Shown here: in pieces, positions 10,601 to 22,600 of the stretch
Position numbering within the stretch: position 1 is the stretch's first letter
Layout of the letters: each line of letters starts with the position of its first letter
Source: Cyprinodon diabolis
Taxonomy: Eukaryota > Chordata > Actinopteri > Cyprinodontiformes > Cyprinodontidae
Direction of reading: 5' to 3'
Length of the DNA stretch: 64,000 nt
Assembly: GCA_030533445.1 (NCBI GenBank)
Contig: CM060069.1
Span: forward strand, 1,333,756-1,397,755
Notes under the pieces: model-generated
Told to the model about the DNA's origin: nothing
The model's input: the letters and a program-made list of their open reading frames with translations, nothing else
The model's database searches: none
Made by a program: the position numbers and the translations under genes

Positions 10601-13600
10601 ACATTTAGGTAGGTGCTGGTAATGGTTAGCTAGGGGCTGGTAACAGTTAGATAAGGGCTGGTAACAGTTAGATAAGGGCTGGTAACGGTTAGATAGGGGC
10701 TAGTAATGGTTAGTTAGGAGCTGGTAACGGTTAGATAGGGGCTGGTAATTGTTAGCTAGGCACTGGTCATGGTTATATAGGGGCTGATAACTGTTAGGTA
10801 GGGGCTTGTAATGGTTAGATAGTGGCTACTAACAGTTAGGAAGGGGGCATAATGGTTAGCTAGGGGATGGCAACAGTTAGGTAGGGAATGATAAAGGTTA
10901 GATAAGGGCTAGTAATGGCCCAGTAACAGTTAGGTAGGTGCTGGTACGGTTAGGTAGGGGCTGGTAATGGTTAGATATGGGCTAGTAATGGTTAGGAAGG
11001 AGCCTGTAATGGTCAGGTAGGGGGCGGTAATGGTTAGGTAGGGGACAGTAACGGTTAGGTAGGGGTCAGTAACGGTTAGGTAGGGGCTAGTAATGGGCTG
11101 GTAACGGTAGGCTAGGGGCCGGTAACGGTTAGATAGACGCTGGTTATTGTTATATTTAGGGTGACTGAATATGGGTAAAATTATTGAAACTAATTAAATG
11201 ATCCTGACCACATAGAACAAGGTGAAACTGAATATTTGATTATTATCTACCTGCAGTGAGGTTGACCATGGAGGCTGTGCCTGCTGTGATGGCATCCACC
11301 TGGGAGTGGATCTCATGCTTGGACTCGTCCATCTTGTTTTTGCGCCAGGCTTGGGATGCCTTTCAGCAGAGGAACATGATGCAGGAAAAAGGCAACATGT
11401 CACATCAGGAACACGTAGAGCAGCTTAGCTTCTCCACATTGAACAACAGAAACTCCATTAAACTCCTAATTCAAATAAAGGAAATACTTTTTGGCAGCTA
11501 TAAGCCTAATAATGATGAACATTTCTGGTTCAGAGGAAAAGACATCTGACAGCAGCTTTAGTGAAACTCCTGTTCTGGATAATTTGACCTGTTCTAAAAA
11601 ACAGAGATCCTGTTCAGGTGAAGCCGTCTGGATCGTCTCAGAGTAAAACTCACAGGATCTGTTCCTAACGGAGGCAGGGTATCAAAGTCATCCAGGGAGG
11701 CCTGGGCCGCCTGCACGGCCTGCATGCTGGAGTTGATGGTTCCAGTTAGGGCCTGCTGTGCCGACGTCTGTGGAAACAAGAGATAAAACTCAGTGGAAAC
11801 ATCTCATTTCCTGGGACCTGGCTGGACTTTGCAGAGCTGTCTGGAACTGCTGGGATCAGAGGATTGGGATCTCACTGTTGTTGACCTGGAAACGTTCCTC
11901 GACCAGAGAAGCAAACACCATCACTGTGTTCCTGCAGCCCTGGTAGAGAGAGCGTTTCTGTTCTTGGACCGTTAGACTAGATGATGCAGCACAGGTTGGG
12001 CTAAATAATCATTACGACTGAACAGTTAGGAAGCCTTGTGTGAAAAGTCCACAGAGATCTAGAATCTAATCAGGTAAATGGAGCTTAAAGCAGATCATGG
12101 AAGCAGTATGGTTCCAGGAAATCTGTTTACTGCTCCCATCTGTGGGAAGCAGCAGAGCTAACACAGCTGCTTTGGTTTTACCAGAGGAGGCATGTGTCCC
12201 CTGTGCATCTGGCCGCTGGTGATGTGCTGCTTGGCTTGGGGCATGGAACCCATCTGGAAACTCTCTGGACCTCCGGCTCCTGAGCGCATGATGGCTGGCA
12301 GGGCAACCGAGCCGGTCTCCACCTTGCCCATCTTGTTGAACTGCTGCTGCAGGACGGTGGACCTGGAGACAGAGGAGCCGTGGCTTTAAGCTGAGGAGAG
12401 CAGGAGGCTCCAGCTGAAGGAGCGCTCCCATAAGGCAGAGTGGGAGGCAGGTTAAAGGTCACCAGAAAAATCACATCGATGATGAAGGAAACTCAAACTA
12501 AAATTCTTCCTGTGGGTTTTTATTTTCCATCATTTCATAAATTACTAATTTTCTCCTCTAAATGTATGATAATAATTAAATCCACTGATGTAACAATATA
12601 TCCAAAAGTTTGCTCTGTTATTAACTGATTTATCAACATTACATTAATGAACAAAGTCCCAGCCTCGTATAACCTTGATACAGTACAGCTGAATGATGAC
12701 TGAACCAAAGACCTACTTTTTAGGAGAGACGGAGTCCTCCAGCATGGTCGACTCCTCGTCTCCCTCCAGGCCAAAGTGGTCCTTACTTTTTTTCTGGATT
12801 GTGATGAAACAAGCAGGTTGAAGCAGAAGCTTAGCGACGCGTTACTGATGAGGAAAGCTCCTCCTTCTACTGACCTTCTTCAGGATGATGTCGATGTAAC
12901 CGGCGATGAGCTGAGCTATCTGCTCTCCTTCTGTGGTCTGGACAGAGTAATAGCCGTCCTGGTAGTCCCCGAAGTCCTGAGAGACGACCGGGACAGGGGC
13001 GGGATTAGAAGGTGGAGGAGGGAGGAGGAGAGAGGAGGAGAGATGAGGAGGGAGGAGGAGAGAGGAGGACAGAAGGAAAGAGGACAGAGGAGGACAGGGG
13101 AGGACAGAGGAGGAGAGAGGAGGACAGAGGAGGCCAGGGGAGGACAGAGGAGTATAGAGGAGGACAGAGGAGGACAGAGGAGGCCAGGGGAGGCCAGGGG
13201 AGGACAGAGGAGTATAGAGGAGGACAGAGGAGGAGAGAGGAGGACAGAGGAGAGAGGAGGAGGGAGGAGGAGAGAGGAGGACAGAAGGAAAGAGGACAGA
13301 GGAGGAGAGAGGAGGACAGAGGAGAGATGAGGAGGGAGGAGGTGAGAGGAGGCCAGAAGGAAAGAGGACAGAGGAGGACAGGGGAGGACAGAGGAGGAGA
13401 GAGGAGGACAGAGGAGGCCAGGGGAGGACAGAGGAGTATAGAGGAGGACAGAGGAGTATAGAGGAGGACAGAGGAGGAGAGAGGAGGACAGAGGAGGCCA
13501 GAGGAGGACAGAGGAGGAGAGAGGAGGACAGAGGAGAGAGGAGGAGGGAGGAGGAGAGAGGAGGACAGAAGGAAAGAGGACAGAGGAGGAGAGAGGAGGA

Positions 13601-16600
13601 CAGAGGAGGCCAGGGGAGGACAGAGGAGTATAGAGGAGGACAGAGGAGGAGAGAGGAGGACAGAGGAGGCCAGAGGAGGACAGAGGAGGAGAGAGGAGGA
13701 CAGAGGAGAGAGGAGGAGGGAGGAGGAGAGAGGAGGACAGAAGGAAAGAGGACAGAGGAGGAGAGAGGAGGAGAGAGGAGGCCAGGGGAGGACAGAGGAG
13801 AGATGAGGAGGGAGGAGGAGAGAGGAGGAGGGAGGAGGAGAGAGGAGGAGGGAGGAGGAGAGAGGAGGCCAGGGGAGGACAGAGGAGGTCAGGGGAGGAC
13901 AGGGGAGGACAGAGGAGGCCAGGGGAGGACAGGGGAGGACAGAGGAGGCCAGGGGAGGACAGGGGAGGACAGAGGAGTATAGAGGAGGACAGAGGAGGCC
14001 AGGGGAGGACAGAGGAGGAGAGAGGAGGACAGAGGAGGCCAGGGGAGGATAGAGGAGGACAGAGGAGGACAGAGGAGTATAGAGGAGGACAGAGGAGGCC
14101 AGGGGAGGACAGAGGAGGAGAGAGGAGGACAGAGGAGGCCAGGGGAGGACAGAGGAGTATAGAGGAGGACAGAGGAGGCCAGGGGAGGACAGAGGAGAGA
14201 GGATGACAGAGGAGAGAGGAGGACAGAGGAGGAGGGAGGAGGACAGAGGAGGCCAGGGGAGGACAGAGGAGGTCAGGGGAGCACAGGGGAGGACAGAGGA
14301 GGAGGACAAACCCTCCAGGAAGGAGAACCCACCAGAGTGAAGCTCTTGGGCGAAGCGGCCCAGCGTTTGATGTTGGTGAGGCTCCACTCCTGGATCACCT
14401 CCTTGGTCTTCTCATCCACCCTCATGACGTTCTCCTTGGTGATTCCCAGCAGACGAGGAACCAGTTTGTTCTTTCCTTTCATCTTTTCCTACAGTACAAA
14501 CATTTTCTCCTTTAGATTACAGCGGATTAGGATGACATTTAACCCCCGACTGTCCAGATCAGCTGCTCAGCATCCAGCTGTTATAGACCAGGATGGAGGC
14601 CCATAGAAGCAGCCAGTAAGGCTGCAGAAACAGCTGAAAGCAGAACTGAACCAGTGGAAAAAACCCAGTGGGGATCATTGTCTCCAACCAGATGATCACT
14701 GCTCAGCTTTACATCTACTTAAGAAGATTATGAGCGCTAAAACATCTGGATTTATGCTAATAATCCCCTAAAACCAAGCGTATCAATGTTAGCCAGGATT
14801 TCTACAAACGTCTCAGTGATCGTCCAGTAAAACCCAGACCTGCTCTAAGCAGGAGGAGCTGTCCTCTAAAGCAGCGGTCCCCAACCACTGGGCCGCAGAC
14901 CGGTACCGGTCCGTTGGGCACTTGGTACCGGGCCGCACAGAAAAAACTATATATATAATTTATCGACGATCAGAGTCTGAGTGATGTTTTATTTTGAAAA
15001 ATTGCGGTATTCTCTCCCAATTCCATCAGTCGGTGCATCTGTGCCTCTTGACACAGGTTAATTCAGTTCAACACTCATCCTCTCTAAAACATCCTGTCTT
15101 TCTGCTGTTACAGCGACCAAAACAAAGGAGCAGACTGGACATCAGGAGCACACTTCGTATCATTTTCTCCGATTACGCCATGATGGGACCAGTTTGTTTC
15201 AGAGAAACAAGCTCAGGGCTCCCACTAATTCAACGTAATGGTGAGTTTTATTTTTAAGCTGTTTGTATTTGATTTTTTGCCAGTCGTATCATTTTATTTG
15301 ATCGTATTCTAGACGCTGCAGGACCTTTTGCTGCATCTTGATACGCATCACCCATTGACTTTTAATGGAAACCAGCTGCTGCTAGCAGTGTTAATGTAGC
15401 ATAAATGGATGTTCTGAAGTTTAACCGTGACTCCAGTCCATGGTGACCTCACAGTCCCGCCTCCTCCAGCAGCATCTAATTAACGTCTCACCATTTTATC
15501 AACCTGCATATTTCTAATTCTCCACTAAAAGCATCCAGTGTGATTAAAGATGGTGAGACTTTGTGGTTGAAGAACATTCTGTCTGTGGATGGATTCAGAA
15601 GAACAGAAGGATGGACTTCCTACCTTTACCAGGAAAAAGGAGACGCCGTAGGTTTGCAGAGACCTGGCGAGCTTGACGTAGCTGACTTTGGCCTCGATCT
15701 CCGTCATGTTCTGACAGTTTTTATGAGCCTGCAGAGTCAGGAGCAGCGCAGAATCATCAGGTGGCTGTCTTACCATCAGGTTTGTTTAACTCATGCAGGT
15801 AACAGAGTTAGAAACGCCCCAGAACAACTAAATATTTCTCTTACCTGGAAGATTTTCTTCTCTCCTTTATTTTTGATGTATTCTTTGGGCAGGAACTCCT
15901 TCAAACTGAGGAGAAACCAGATCAACCGTTTAGTTCATGCAGTCCTGACCGAGGAAGACGGTGAGAGGAACAGAAAGCAGAGCTTACTCCAGGAATCCAG
16001 GCTTGTGTTTGGACTCGTTGTGGTCGCCAAACTGAATCTGGCACTGATAGCCTGCGAACTCACAGGCCTTCTCGAACGAAACTGGATGTGATCCGTTTAG
16101 GATGTCATCGCGAGCCTGTAGAACAAACACAGAGGCTCATTTCACAAAAAACATTCCTCTGATGTCCTGATGCAGAGGCAGGTGGCTCCTGACGACACCA
16201 GAACTTCTAGGTTCTCACTGAAGATCATGAAAAGCATGCGGTTACCTGCACATAGAGCAGATTAAGCTGGACGGGGTCTCTGGAGTCCACGTTCTGATCC
16301 GAGTAGAAGAACTTCCTCCTCAACAGCAACATCTCTGTCTCCTCTACACCCTGCTCCCTCAGCGTCCTCCCATGGTCCAACCAGTTCACTAACAAACCAA
16401 AAACAGTCGTATCATCAACAGTTCGGACCTCAGCAGGTCCAGACAGCAAAAGATGTCCTCCAGCATGTCGGGTTTGGAGCACGGAGCTCTGATTGCTCTG
16501 ATCACAGGGGGGGGGGGGGGGGGGGGTTACCATTAGGCAATACTAGGCGGTTACATAGGGCCCCAGGGTCCTGGGGGCCCCATAAAACTCTGTTTACATG

Positions 16601-19600
16601 TTTGGTTATTTCAGCTATTCCCACACTTATAATATTAATTAAGTGAATTAAGATTGAGTTAATGAAGTGTCCGCCTGCTGCTGGATCTCCAGAACCCTTC
16701 TGGTCCACCAGGTGGACTAACCTCTTTAAATCAGAATGAGCTGCTTCTCCATCCTACACCTGATCTGAGCCGCTCAGCCTGCCTGATCCATAACAACCAT
16801 CAGCGTTTGAAGGGTTAATGATGTCTTACACTCGTCGTCTGTGTGCAGCTTCTGCTTCAACTTCTCCATCTTCTTGTCGTCTCTTAGGAGAGTCTTATCT
16901 CTCTTCAGCGTCCCTGTGTTTTCTTCTTTCTTCTCCTCCCCGATATCTCGGACCAACGAGTACTCGTCATAGTTGGTAATGCCTGGTAGAGAAAAACACC
17001 TCCCAGTTAGTTTGAGGAAGATGAAGATGAGGTGGAAGCAGGACGAAGATCATCCAAACAGGAACAGACCGATTCTGGCGCAGATGGTCATGAGCATGTC
17101 GCTGACGATTTTGCAGTCGTCCACCATCACGGTCTTCACCGTGCCGTCTAACATGCGGATCTTCAGAGGCCTCTGCTTCTTCTTGTACTCCAGGGTATCC
17201 TGTGGGGGAGGGGAAGGAAAGGAGGGAGAGGGGGGAGGAGGGAGGCGGGAGAGAGAGGAGAGGTGGTCATAGCAAACATTCATCTCTTATTTTAGCAGCG
17301 TTTATTACAGCACAGACTGCTGTGTGAGATGCTAACCTACGTTAGCAGGAGATGCTAACCTTCCTGCATCAGGTAGGTTAGCGGGATATGCTAACCTAGC
17401 AGGAGATGCTACACGAATCAGGTAGGTTAGCGGGAGATGCTTCCCTTCCTGCATCTGGTAGGTTAGCTGGAGAGGCTAACTTTCCTGCATCTGATAGGTT
17501 AGCGGGAGATGCTAACTTTCCTGCATCAGGAAGGTCAGCAGGAGATGCTAACTTTCCTGCATCAGGTAGGTCAGCGGGTGATGCTAACTTTCCTGCATCC
17601 GATAGGTCAGCGGGAGATGCTAACTTTCCTGCATCAGGTAGGTCAGCGGGAGATGCTAACTTTCCTGCATCTGATAGTTCAGCGGGAGATGCTAACTTTC
17701 CTCCATCTGTTAGGTCAGCGGGAGATGCTAACTTTCCTGCATCTGTTAGGTCAGCGGGAGATGCTAACTTTCCTCCATCTGTTAGGTCAGCGGGAGATGC
17801 TAACTTTCCTGCATCTGTTAGGTCAGCGGGAGATGCTAACTTTCCTGCATCCGATAGGTCAGCAGGAGAGGCTAACTTTCCTGCATCCGATAGGTCAGCA
17901 GGAGAGGCTAACTTTCCTGCATCCGATAGGTCAGCAGGAGAGGCCAACTTTCCTGCATCCGATAGTTCAGCAGGAGAGGCTAACTTTCCTGCATCCGATA
18001 GGTTACCGGGAGAGGCTAACTTTCCTGCATCAGATAGGTAAGCGGGAGATGCTAACTTTCCTGCATCAGGTAGGTCAGCGGGAGATGCTAACTTTCCTGC
18101 ATCGGATAGGTCAGCGGGCGATGCTAACTTTCCTGCATGTGGTAGGTTAGCGAGAGATGCTAACTTTCCTGAATCTGATAGGTTAGCAGGATATACTAAC
18201 TTTCCTGCATCTGATAGGTTAGCGGGAGATGCTAACTTTCCTGCATGTGGTAGGTTAGCGAGAGATGCTAACTTTCCTGAATCTGATAGGTTGGCAGGAG
18301 ATGCTAACTTTCCTGAATCTGATAGGTTGGCAGGAGATGCAACTTACCTGCATCTGATAGGTTAGCGGGAGATGCTAACTTTCCTGCATCTGGTAGGTTA
18401 GCGAGAGATGCTAACTTTCCTGCATCTGGTAGGTTAGCGAGAGATGCTAACTTTCCTGCATCTGATAGGTTGGCGGGAGATGCTAACTTTCCTGCATCTG
18501 ATAGGTTAGCTGGAGAGGCTAACTTTCCTGCATCCAATAGGTTAGCGGGAGAGGCTAACTTTCCTGCATCTGATAGGTCAGCGGGAGATGCTAACTTTCC
18601 TGCATCCGATAGGTCAGCAGGAGAGGCTAACTTTCCTGCATGTGGTAGGTTAACGAGAGATGCTAACTTTCCTGCATCTGATAGGTTGGCGGGAGATGCT
18701 AACTTTCCTGCATCTGATAGGTTAGCTGGAGAGGCTAACTTTCCTGCATCCGATAGGTCAACAGGAGAGGCTAACCTTCCTGCATCAGGTAGGTTAGCAG
18801 GAGATGCTAACCTTCCTACATTAGGTAGCTTAGCTGGAGATGCTACCTGCATCAGGTAGGTTAGCAGGAGATGCTAACCTTCCTACATTAGGTAGGTTAG
18901 CAGGAGATGCACAGTGTGGACAGTCTGGGCGTCACTCACCCCGTTTCTCAGCATGTAGTAGTCCAGGGCTTTCCCCGCCTCCAACCAGATGCCTTTCTTT
19001 GGGTCTTCGTCAGACAGGAACAGCCCGTAGTCATTGGCTGCAGAGAGAAACGGGAAAACTGGGTGAACGCCTGATGCCGAAACATCCAGCTACTAATGAG
19101 AGGCTGTGAAGCCAGCAGGGGGAGTCAGTGATCATACCGCTAAGCTCTAACCGCCATCTAACACACAGACACACCTGCTCACTACTGTTTCCTGCTGTGT
19201 AAATTTCAAAATAAAGACATATTTATAGATTAGTGGTGTTCAAAGTTGGTGTTGTTGGTGAAGAAATGAGCCGAACAAGTTGAATCATTTCCTCTGGGTG
19301 AGATCATCTCCATTCACACAGCAAAAACCATCTAGAAATAAGTCTACATGTCTCACATCAAGTGCATTTTCCCTTAAATAATAGTTCTGCTGCTATAGGC
19401 TTAGACTGCTGGAGGACATAGGGACCCCTTTTTCATCATTCTGCTTCATTCTATCTCTATTCTCCCACTCTGCAGAATCTGTTAGTTCAATCTCTAACGT
19501 TCTGCTCTCTCTGCTTTTCCTCATAATAGCTTCATCTGGTCTGTTCCTGTTTGGCTGTGACTCCATCCTGGAAAGAAATATCAGCTGTGCTGCTGCCATC

Positions 19601-22600
19601 AACACCTTTGTTTCTAGATGTTGGAGCTTGGCCTGTTTTCCAGTGTAGTCCTGTTTCTCTGACTGTGACTAACTGGATGTGCTCTCTTCATCCTCTGACA
19701 TGGGAGCTGGCTCGGAGCTCGTCTGCCTGGCTAAAAGGGAGTTTTTCCTCTCCACTGTCGCTACAAGCATGATTAGTGTGAGGGATTGCTGAAGAGTCAG
19801 TGAGTCGATGCAATCAGCTGGTTTTCCTTAGATAGAAACTTTGAATCAATCTGACTGGATGATCTGGTGAACTGGAAAGTGACCTGAGATGACATGATGT
19901 GAATTGGAGCTATAGAAATAAACTGAATAGAATTAATGAGTAGGTAAATAGGATGATTTGCCAATGTAATCAGTATTTTTACTCTTGAAATAAGCTAATT
20001 AAATAATATGTACTTGAAATACAATTAAATTCAATTGTTTTTTATTTTAAATGTAAATTGTCTTGTTCCATTGGCAAAGTGTCTAACTTGCCTCCTTAAT
20101 TCAAGAACAAATGACTTAGATTAAAAGTTTTCGCGGCGTTGCCTCCGTTACACTGAACAGAGAGGAAACAGATTTATGCTGGAGGTGGTTTTAGTTCAAC
20201 TGAAATTTTACGTCTCAATTTAGGCTCAGGACCTTTTTCTATGATGAAGCGTTTCATAATTATAAAAGCTAGAAACAGAAACTGTAGTTAGTGAAAAACT
20301 TTCATCATCTGTCATTTTGTTGTAGGAAAATATATGCAGAAATATACACTGCTCAAAAACAACACTATATAACTTTAATTTAATCAAACTTCTGTGAAAT
20401 CAAATGATCCACTCAGCAGTTAGTGAGACCCACTCCATCTGCAGGTGGGACCACAGACCACCTTCTCAGTCCTTCTGCTTTCTGTCTGATGTTTTGGTCA
20501 CTTTTGAATGTTGGTGATGCTTTCACACTCATGGTAGCATGAGACGGACTCTACAATGACAATGCACAATGAACTCCAGCAGGCCACAGATGTGCATGTT
20601 TCTGCACAAAGGCTTAGAAACCGACTCCATGAGGACGGTATGAGGGCCTGACATCCACAGAGGGGGGCGTGCTCTCAGCCAAACAGCATGCAGGACGCTG
20701 GCATTTACCAGAAAACAGCAGAATTGGCTGATTGACCGGGGCAACATGTCTCCATCCATCCACCAACGTAGCATTGCAGGACAGCCTGTCCAGGAGGGGG
20801 AGGATGCTTTAGTCCAGGAGACCATCCTCCTCCTCATGAGGAGCAGCCCAGGTGTTGTAGGGAGGTGATAGAGGCAGGTGGAGGCCACACACAATACTGA
20901 GCCTCATTCTGACCCGTTTGAGGGACGTTACATCAAAGCTGGATCACCCTGGAGGGTTTTTATCCACTTAGATCCTAATCCAGGCCTCCATCGGTTCACA
21001 CATTTCATTCCATGGAGGATTTTTATGTGATTTTGTTTTCAGCAGATTTTACTTTGTACAGAGTATTCAGTTAGAATATTTTATTCATTCAGATCCATTA
21101 TTTCAGTCTTTATTTTTTTAGCTGTATGTTTGAAAATGTTTCTCCAGTCTGATCTTTTCGTCCAAAGTCATGAAGAATCACGGCCTTCTAACAGGAGACG
21201 ATGGTGAACGTTTAGAAGTTCTGCTGAATTCCAGCCAACAAAGTTGCTTGTTAAATTACTGGATCATTTAATGGCATGATTGCAGCAACCTTCAAAGCCT
21301 GTGGTTACACCGCAGCCGCAGTGATGAGATCCAAAATGGAGGCTCTAATTATTGGGGTAGGGGAGAAACATGTCAACAGTGCGGCGGTGAAGATAAACGA
21401 GACAAAAGATGGTGGCCCTTGTTGTGGTGAGCTCAGAGAGACAAATTTAGCTTCTACAGTCATTTCAGAAGCTGGAGACGGCGAGACGGGATGGACGGAG
21501 CAGGGATGGACGGAGCAGGGATGGACGGAGCAGGGATGGACGGAGCAGGGATGGACGGAGCAGGGATGGATCATCAGGGATGGCGTTTCTCCTAACAGCC
21601 TGAAGGAGCTCAGGCAGGAGCAGACAGAAAACGCTTTTCCTCCTCCAGGACATCAGGAGAAGCTGACTCTGTGGTTTACTGGCCAGTAGAGACAGGCTGC
21701 TGGTATGAAGAGTGTGAAATAGCTGGCATGCTGCAGCACGCTCTGAGGGCTGATGTTGAAACAGCTGGTGTAAGAGAGCGTAACTCAACATGCTGATCAG
21801 ATGAAGCGATAGTGGAGAGGAGGAGGATGAGAGGAGGACGATGAGAGGAGGACGATGAGAGGAGGAGGATGAGAGGAGGAGGATGAGAGGAGGACGATGA
21901 GAGGAGGACGATGAGAGGAGGAGGATGAGAGGAGGACGATGAGAGGAGGACGATGAGAGGAGGAGGATGAGAGGAGGACGATGAGAGGAGGAGGATGAGA
22001 GGAGGAGGATGAGAGGAGGACGATGAGAGGAGGAGGATGAGAGGAGGACGATGAGAGGAGGACGATGAGAGGAGGACGATAGGAGGAGGACGATAGGAGG
22101 AGGACGATGAGAGGAGGAGGATGAGAGGAGGAGGATGAGAGGAGGACGATGAGAGGAGGAGGATGAGAGGAGGAGGATGAGAGGAGGACGATGAGAGGAG
22201 GACGATGAGAGGAGGAGGATGAGAGGAGGACGATGAGAGGAGGAGGATGAGAGGAGGACGATGAGAGGAGGAGGATGAGAGGAGGACGATGAGAGGAGGA
22301 GGATGAGAGGAGGAGGATGAGAGGAGGACGATGAGAGGAGGACGATGAGAGGACGATGAGAGGAGGAGGATGAGAGGAGGACGATGAGAGGAGGAGGATG
22401 AGAGGAGGACGATGAGAGGAGGACGATGAGAGGAGGAGGATGAGAGGAGGACGATGAGAGGAGGACGATGAGAGGAGGAGGATGAGAGGAGGACGATGAG
22501 AGGAGGAGGATGAGAGGAGGAGGATGAGAGGAGGACGATGAGAGGAGGAGGATGAGAGGAGGACGATGAGAGGAGGAGGATGAGAGGAGGACGATGAGAG

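Noticed and set aside
7991..11155. Interstitial telomeric repeat (TTAGGG-like)
   Set aside because: Units are 21-bp variants with TTAGGTAGGGG; true (TTAGGG)n runs are absent.
13005..14387. 460-codon Ser/Leu/Pro minus frame joining tln1 exon 9 residues
   Set aside because: It is the sense-strand intron array running into exon 9; exon 9 and exon 10 splice in frame without it.
17396..18852. 12-residue repeat proteins ASPADLSDAGKL / SAGDANFPASDR
   Set aside because: A 36-bp intronic minisatellite open on both strands; lies between tln1 exons 2 and 3, which join in frame.
20529..20894. Minus-strand frame in Tc1-like copy A
   Set aside because: It is antisense to the transposase remnant, which reads on plus here; copy B has the mirrored shadow.
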